Source of the DNA: Bacteroidia bacterium | Lineage (GTDB): Bacteria > Bacteroidota > Bacteroidia > Flavobacteriales > Flavobacteriaceae | Reading direction: 5' to 3' | Length of the DNA stretch: 18,579 nucleotides | Assembly (NCBI GenBank): GCA_030431085.1 | Contig: JAUIJW010000020.1 | Location: forward strand, 1-18,579 | Part shown: piece by piece, positions 14,272 through 18,579 of the stretch | Layout: each line of letters begins with the position of its first letter | Position numbering within the stretch: position 1 is the first letter of the stretch | Program-made: the position numbers and the translations under genes | The notes under the pieces: model-generated | The model's input: the letters and a program-made list of their open reading frames with translations, nothing else | Told to the model about the DNA's origin: nothing | The model's database searches: none

Positions 14272-14919
14272 ATGGATTTTATACCAAAAGATATTGCAGA
14301 ATATGTAGACCTCCACACAGAAGATGAACCTCTGCTTTTACAAGAGCTTAGCCAGGAGACATGGCAAAAAGTATTAGCGCCAAGAATGTTAAGTGGTCAT
14401 TTTCAGGGAAGGTTACTCTCGCTGCTTTCAAAACTAGTGCGCCCTGTTAATATTCTTGAAATAGGTACCTATACCGGTTATGCCACCCTTTGTATGGCGG
14501 AAGGCTTAGCTAAAAATGGTTTTATCTACACCATAGATCATAATGAAGAATTGCAAAGTTTACAACAAAAATATTTTCAAAAATCTGGTTATGCTTCGCA
14601 AATAAAAACATACTTAGGAGAAGCTTTAGACATTATAAAAGATTTAAACACCTCTTTTGATTTGGTTTTTATTGATGCCGATAAAGAGAACTATTCTAAC
14701 TACTTTAATGCAGTAGTTGATAAGGTTAGTACTGGAGGTATTATCATTTCTGACAATGTATTGTGGAGCGGTAAAGTGCTGCATCCTGCTACAGAAAAGG
14801 ATATTGACACCAAGGCTTTACAACAATACAATGAACTGCTTAAAGCCGATAAACGTGTTGAAACCATTATCTTACCCATAAGAGATGGCCTTACGGTTTC
14901 TAGAAAAAAAATAGTCTAA
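14272..14919 (+). CDS. SAM-dependent O-methyltransferase (Methyltransf_3, catechol/caffeoyl-CoA type)
   Basis: 215 residues from the ATG at 14272, 4 bases after the cls stop. An upstream in-frame ATG at 14251 would overlap cls, and MDFIPKDIAEYV is the more natural N-terminus. SAM-binding motif I is LEIGTYTGYATL (62-73), followed by the acidic strand end TIDHNEE (88-94). FIDADKENY (133-141) and SDNVLW (160-165) supply the metal-binding residues D135, D161 and N162 typical of cation-dependent class I O-methyltransferases. The substrate is probably a vicinal-diol aromatic or similar small molecule; family members act on catechols, caffeoyl-CoA or are of unknown role in Bacteroidota. It probably shares a transcript with cls, but a functional link is not evident. 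Confidence 0.88.
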   Translation: MDFIPKDIAEYVDLHTEDEPLLLQELSQETWQKVLAPRMLSGHFQGRLLSLLSKLVRPVNILEIGTYTGYATLCMAEGLAKNGFIYTIDHNEELQSLQQKYFQKSGYASQIKTYLGEALDIIKDLNTSFDLVFIDADKENYSNYFNAVVDKVSTGGIIISDNVLWSGKVLHPATEKDIDTKALQQYNELLKADKRVETIILPIRDGLTVSRKKIV

Positions 14920-14925
14920 AGTTTG

Positions 14926-15447
14926 TTAATCTATCAGTACTTCTTTTTCTTCTACCCTTTTAAGATTAAGAAATATATCTTCTTTATTGAGAGCCTTTCC
15001 AGAAAGACGTATTTTTAGGGTTTTATAATCATTTGAATACTCATTAATTACTCCCCATTCTTGATAATCACCTGTAGCCTCTTTCTTTAAATAAAGTATA
15101 GAATCTTGATCAACTTTATACCAAAACTGATTTAGGCTATCTACAGGTTCATCTATAAGCGATTCTACCAAGCGTTTCATTTTAGGGTCGATCTCTATTT
15201 CTGCCTGCTCCTTATCATGAAAATTTACCCTTAATTTAATCGCATTAATGGCAATATTCGCAATGCTTTTTGCCATAATTAAAAATTCATTATCGTTATC
15301 TAAATCATCAGACAGCTGGTTAACCGTAGGTGTTAAGTCTACAGAATAACTACCCCTTAATTTGTTGGTATTAAATTGGTTTTTTTCCTTTTGTTCACAG
15401 GCACTTATTAAAAAAAGTAATAGTGTAATTCTAATAAAAAGTTTCAT
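14926..15447 (-). CDS. Lipoprotein of unknown function
   Basis: 173 residues. The N-terminus MKLFIRITLLLFLISAC is a signal peptide with lipobox ISAC, placing lipidated C17 at the mature start. The following EQKEKNQ is a hydrophilic linker. The rest alternates short hydrophobic stretches with charged residues, consistent with a small beta-sheet domain: LRGSYSVDL near the start and YQEWGVINEY and TLKIRLSGKALN later resemble lipocalin-like strand patterns, with a helical stretch at about 45-70. No family is recognised. It is downstream of tyrS on the same strand (29-base gap, no terminator seen) and likely co-transcribed with it. Its 3' end is 6 bases from the O-methyltransferase stop. It would be in the periplasm or outer membrane. 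Confidence 0.75.
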   Translation of the reverse strand: MKLFIRITLLLFLISACEQKEKNQFNTNKLRGSYSVDLTPTVNQLSDDLDNDNEFLIMAKSIANIAINAIKLRVNFHDKEQAEIEIDPKMKRLVESLIDEPVDSLNQFWYKVDQDSILYLKKEATGDYQEWGVINEYSNDYKTLKIRLSGKALNKEDIFLNLKRVEEKEVLID

Positions 15448-15476
15448 GGTTTGGTTGAATTGACTTTTGTGTTAAC

Positions 15477-16775
15477 CTACGATTTAATTTTTAATAAAAA
15501 GTAATTTCTTTTTCCTCTTTGTAATAATACAAATTTATCTGCAATGAGATCGGTGGTAGAAAGTGTGCAGGTATCGTTTACTTTTTCTTTATTGACAGAA
15601 ATTGAATTTTCTTTTAAAGCTCTTCTCGCTTCTCCGTTAGACTTCAAAAACCCCGATTTTTCATTAAGTGCTTCCACAATATTTATGCCTTCTTCTAAAT
15701 CATTTCTATTAATTTCTGCTTGAGGTACGCCTTCAAACACATCTAAAAATGTTTGCTGGTCTAAATTTTTTAAATCATTCGCAGTGGATTTACCAAACAA
15801 AATGGTCGATGCTTTTAACGCATTTTCATACGCTTCTTGGCCATGTGTCATTACCGTTACTTCCTTTGCTACTTTTTTCTGTAAAACCCTAAGATGAGGT
15901 GCTTCATAATGCTCTTCTACTAATTTATCTATGGTATCCTTATCTAAAAACGTAAATATTTTAATGTATTTCTCGGCATCAACATCTGAGGCATTTAACC
16001 AATACTGGTAAAATTTGTATGGTGATGTTCTTTCGGCGTCAAGCCAAATATTGCCTCCTTCGGTTTTACCAAACTTAGTGCCATCTGCTTTGGTAACTAA
16101 CGGACTGGTTAAAGCATATGCCTTTCCTTGTACTTTTCTTCTAATGAGCTCTGTACCTGTAGTAATATTTCCCCATTGATCGCTTCCCCCTATTTGTAAC
16201 AGGCAGTTTTTTGCTTTGTATAAATGTAAAAAGTCATATCCTTGAATAAGCTGATATGTAAATTCTGTAAAACTCATGCCTTCTTTAGCATCCGCTTCAA
16301 AGCGTTTTTTTACAGAATCTTTAGCCATCATATAATTTACCGTTATATGCTTGCCTATATCTCTTGCAAAATCTAAAAAAGAGATATCTTTCATCCAATC
16401 GTAGTTATTGACCAATTCTGCGGCGGTACTGGCATCGCTATTAAAATCGATAAATCGCTCTAATGTAGCTTTAACACCCGCGATGTTCTTTTCTAGTGTA
16501 TGTTCGTCTAACAAATTTCTCTCAGCCGATTTACCAGAAGGGTCTCCTATCATACCGGTGGCACCACCAACCAAAGCTATAGGTTTGTGTCCGGCCTTTT
16601 GCAAATGCATTAATAATATGATTTGAACCAAGCTACCAATATGCAATGAATCTGCCGTAGGATCAAATCCTATGTACGCGGCAGTTTGTTCTTTTTGTAA
16701 TTGTTCTTCAGTACCGGGCATGATATTATGTAACAGCCCTCTCCAAGTTAATTCTTCAACAAAATTTGTTTTCAT
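15477..16775 (-). CDS. tyrS: Tyrosyl-tRNA synthetase
   Basis: 432 residues, normal for bacterial TyrRS. The class I HIGH motif is HIGS (45-48) within GFDPTADSLHIGSL. The KMSKS loop is KFGKT (234-238), the usual TyrRS form. SDQWGNITTG (198-207) belongs to the tyrosine pocket. A C-terminal S4 RNA-binding domain covers about 360-430 (GEARRALKENSISVNKEKV). The enzyme charges tRNA-Tyr in the cytosol. A promoter with a duplicated -7-like motif lies 17 bases upstream of the ATG. I see no T-box or other leader structure, as expected in this phylum. Confidence 0.97.
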   Translation of the reverse strand: MKTNFVEELTWRGLLHNIMPGTEEQLQKEQTAAYIGFDPTADSLHIGSLVQIILLMHLQKAGHKPIALVGGATGMIGDPSGKSAERNLLDEHTLEKNIAGVKATLERFIDFNSDASTAAELVNNYDWMKDISFLDFARDIGKHITVNYMMAKDSVKKRFEADAKEGMSFTEFTYQLIQGYDFLHLYKAKNCLLQIGGSDQWGNITTGTELIRRKVQGKAYALTSPLVTKADGTKFGKTEGGNIWLDAERTSPYKFYQYWLNASDVDAEKYIKIFTFLDKDTIDKLVEEHYEAPHLRVLQKKVAKEVTVMTHGQEAYENALKASTILFGKSTANDLKNLDQQTFLDVFEGVPQAEINRNDLEEGINIVEALNEKSGFLKSNGEARRALKENSISVNKEKVNDTCTLSTTDLIADKFVLLQRGKRNYFLLKIKS

Positions 16776-16792
16776 TTTCTACAAAATTTTGG

Positions 16793-16811
16793 CAAAGATA
16801 CTAAAGATACT
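16793..16811 (-). promoter_or_regulatory. tyrS promoter with tandem 9-base duplication
   Basis: On the minus strand TATCTTTG (16800 to 16793) matches TAnnTTTG exactly, 17 bases before the tyrS ATG. On the plus strand AAAGATACT occurs twice in immediate tandem (16794-16802 and 16803-16811). The second copy yields TATCTTTA (16809 to 16802), a one-mismatch -7 element 9 bases further upstream. A small duplication may have created two alternative start sites. Confidence 0.5.
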
Positions 16812-16918
16812 GGCACTAAAGAAGTCTTGATTTGAAAGATTTTTAAGTGCTTTTTTTCTCTTGAAAATTATCTGTTGTATTAGCTTTCAATACTGACTTA
16901 ATTTTATATTTTCGTGAT

Positions 16919-17932
16919 ATGATTTTAGTTACTGGTGGTACGGGTTTAGTAGGGTCGCATTTGCTGTATTATTTGTTGCAAAATAATTCATCGGTAAAAG
17001 CCATTTATCGTGATAAGCATCGCTTAAAGGCTGTTGAAAAACTGTTTAACCTTTTGGATGAAAACCATCGTCATCTAACAGAACAAATTGAATGGGTTAA
17101 AGCCGATTTAAACGACATCCCGTCTTTAGAACAAGCCTTTACTAATATTACTCATGTTTACCATTGTGCAGCCTTTATTTCTTTTGATTCGAAAGACTAT
17201 CAAACCATGAGAAAGGTGAATATTGAGGGAACTTCTAACATCGTTAATCTTTGTGTGACCAATGCCATAAAAAAACTTTGTTTTGTAAGCTCAATTGCGG
17301 CGGTAGAAAAATCTAAAACTAAGAATCTAACTTCTGAAGATGAACCATGGAATAGTGATGGAAATAAAAGTGGCTATTCTATTACCAAATACGGTGCAGA
17401 AATGGAAGTATGGCGCGCTTCACAAGAGGGAGTTCCTGTTGTTATTGTAAACCCCGGAGTTATTTTAGGTAGCGGTTTTTGGCAGCAAGGCAGTGGCGCA
17501 TTGTTCTCTAAAATTGATCGTGAATTTCCTTTTTATACCGAAGGAGTAACCGGATTTATAGATGTAATCGATGTGGTTAAAATTATGATACAATTAATGC
17601 AGAGTAACATTCAAAATGAAAGGTTTATCTTGGTAGGGCACAATTTATCTTTTAAAGTATTGTTCTTTAAAATGGCCGATTTTTTCAATAAAAAAAGACC
17701 ATATATTAAAGTAACTCCCTGGCTTGGCGGATTGGTATGGCGATTAGATTATCTTAAAAGTAGATTGTTCAATAAACCTGCTTTGGTAACCAAAAACTCT
17801 ATACGCTCGTCTTTAAGTATTGATAAATATAGTGCTGATAAAATTAAGAAAACTTTAGGTTATTCATTTAATTCTATTGATACGACGCTAAAACGCATTA
17901 CAACAGATTACCGCAATACTACTACAATTTAG
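16919..17932 (+). CDS. NAD(P)-dependent epimerase/dehydratase, extended SDR family
   Basis: 337 residues. The Rossmann motif TGGTGLVG (5-12, TGxxGxxG) is at the extreme N-terminus, so the start at 16919 is firm. HCAAFISFD (82-90) is the family's cofactor loop. The catalytic residues are S124 or S125 (VSSIAAVE) with Y153 and K157 (YSITK, YxxxK). The C-terminal part (about 200-337) is the variable substrate domain and holds no diagnostic motif. Relatives include 3-beta-hydroxysteroid dehydrogenase and dihydroflavonol-reductase-like proteins; the real substrate is unknown, possibly a sugar nucleotide or an isoprenoid/ketone. The stop overlaps the opposing DUF4296 stop by 4 bases. Confidence 0.9.
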   Translation: MILVTGGTGLVGSHLLYYLLQNNSSVKAIYRDKHRLKAVEKLFNLLDENHRHLTEQIEWVKADLNDIPSLEQAFTNITHVYHCAAFISFDSKDYQTMRKVNIEGTSNIVNLCVTNAIKKLCFVSSIAAVEKSKTKNLTSEDEPWNSDGNKSGYSITKYGAEMEVWRASQEGVPVVIVNPGVILGSGFWQQGSGALFSKIDREFPFYTEGVTGFIDVIDVVKIMIQLMQSNIQNERFILVGHNLSFKVLFFKMADFFNKKRPYIKVTPWLGGLVWRLDYLKSRLFNKPALVTKNSIRSSLSIDKYSADKIKKTLGYSFNSIDTTLKRITTDYRNTTTI

Positions 17933-18333
17933 TTTTTTTCTTTGCCCGCAGAATTTTGCTCCTCTAAGATTTCATCACGTAGAATTAAAGAGTCCATCTC
18001 GGTTTCATAATTTTTCTTCAGTGCATTAATTCTACTTTCTACTTTTTTAAACATTTTTAAATACGTATCTACATTAGAAGCGTAGTAGGCATTACTCTTT
18101 TCGAACTTTACACTATCAATACCATATTTATCTTTAACAATAGAAATATAATTAACGCCCTTTAAAGCTTGTTTATTATTAATATTATAGGTTGAACTGG
18201 CTAAATGTAAATCTACCAAAATATCTACCATCTCTGGTTCGGGAATTAAATCCTCGGGTTTTTCAACATCGGTTACACTTTTACAGGATATAAAAATCAA
18301 ACCAATTATTACCAAATACTTTAAAAATTTCAT
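17929..18333 (-). CDS. DUF4296 lipoprotein
   Basis: 134 residues. Signal peptide with lipobox FISC, lipidated C17 (MKFLKYLVIIGLIFISC). The segment KPEDLIPEPEMVDILVDLHLA (about 25-45) is characteristic of DUF4296 proteins of Bacteroidota, followed by an all-helical charged domain ending in EEQNSAGKEKN. Function is unknown. The ATG overlaps the dihydroorotase stop in an ATGA arrangement (18330-18333), so translation is probably coupled to it. At its other end it overlaps the opposing SDR gene by 4 bases. It probably faces the periplasm from the outer or inner membrane. Confidence 0.85.
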   Translation of the reverse strand: MKFLKYLVIIGLIFISCKSVTDVEKPEDLIPEPEMVDILVDLHLASSTYNINNKQALKGVNYISIVKDKYGIDSVKFEKSNAYYASNVDTYLKMFKKVESRINALKKNYETEMDSLILRDEILEEQNSAGKEKN

Positions 18334-18579
18334 CGGTTAAATCTTAAACGTTGGCCTTTAATTTTATCATTAAAATTACCTTGATTATACAGTAAATAAC
18401 CATTAACAAAAGTATGTGTAATGGTAGCATTAAAGGTCGTCCCTTCAAAAGGAGACCAACCACATTTATACAAAATATTGTCTTTGGTAACCGTTTGTGG
18501 CTGTTGAGGATTTACCAACACTAAATCTGCAAAATATCCTTCTTTAATAAATCCTCTTTTTTCTATTTGAAACAGTTTA
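18330..18579 (-). CDS. pyrC: Dihydroorotase, C-terminal part (5' end outside window)
   Basis: 82 residues plus stop are visible in a frame that stays open to the window edge, so the ATG at 18521 is internal. KRGFIKEGYFADLVLVNP and KCGWSPFEGTTF, followed by HTFVNGYLLYNQG, are typical of the C-terminal end of dihydroorotases of the amidohydrolase superfamily, where a small beta domain is completed after the TIM barrel. The enzyme interconverts carbamoyl-aspartate and dihydroorotate in pyrimidine synthesis. The metal-binding histidines are upstream of the window. The stop overlaps the DUF4296 start by 4 bases. Other amidohydrolases have a similar ending, but the SPFEG block favours dihydroorotase. 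Confidence 0.85.
   Translation of the reverse strand, partial: KLFQIEKRGFIKEGYFADLVLVNPQQPQTVTKDNILYKCGWSPFEGTTFNATITHTFVNGYLLYNQGNFNDKIKGQRLRFNR

Noticed and set aside
16905..16912. TATATTTT as promoter -7 element for the SDR gene
   Set aside because: It lacks the final G, and the expected start site would fall on the first base of the coding region, so I do not call it.
18330..18521. Stand-alone 63-residue protein starting at 18521
   Set aside because: The frame continues open to the window edge with dihydroorotase-like residues, so this ATG is internal to a truncated gene.

Overview
The window looks like ordinary core chromosome of a Bacteroidota bacterium, most likely a member of the Flavobacteriaceae. 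The evidence is AT-rich DNA, start codons without Shine-Dalgarno sequences, several matches to the Bacteroidota -7 promoter element TAnnTTTG 17-24 bases before start codons, a carboxypeptidase-regulatory-like/TonB-type outer-membrane protein, a three-subunit sdhCAB operon with a single fused di-heme cytochrome b, and a DUF4296 lipoprotein coupled to dihydroorotase. I see no phage, transposon, CRISPR, tRNA or rRNA. All intergenic gaps are under about 170 bases.

Layout. Bases 2-1690 hold the 3' part of a TonB-dependent receptor closed by a strong hairpin terminator. Next come a small four-helix membrane protein and a PlsC-type acyltransferase (1798-3010), the latter tail-to-tail with an omega-amidase-like nitrilase (2988-3782, minus). 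A HAD phosphatase (3931-4590) is tail-to-tail with a PLP aminotransferase of the methionine/glutamine-transaminase type (4570-5724, minus). The aminotransferase and a large outer-membrane beta-barrel protein (5850-8252) diverge from a 125-base intergenic region holding a phased array of GTT cores at 10-11 base steps, the most unusual structure in the window. A bidirectional terminator separates the barrel gene from sdhCAB (8331-11782, minus). Divergent from sdhC is an ECF-type sigma factor plus a small zinc-binding anti-sigma-like protein (11947-12780), then cardiolipin synthase and an O-methyltransferase (12834-14919). On the minus strand follow a lipoprotein and tyrS (14926-16775). The window closes with an NAD-dependent epimerase/dehydratase (plus) facing a DUF4296 lipoprotein and the 3' end of dihydroorotase (minus).

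How the genes work together. SdhCAB is the membrane succinate:quinone oxidoreductase. PlsC and cardiolipin synthase are phospholipid enzymes. The transaminase and omega-amidase are the two enzymes of the glutamine transaminase-omega-amidase (glutaminase II) route, which in other bacteria serves methionine salvage; here they lie on the same strand but are separated by the opposing HAD gene. The sigma/anti-sigma pair is probably a self-contained regulatory switch with unknown targets.

I found no complete new system. The best lead for something undescribed is the phased array at 5745-5811 and whatever protein binds it.
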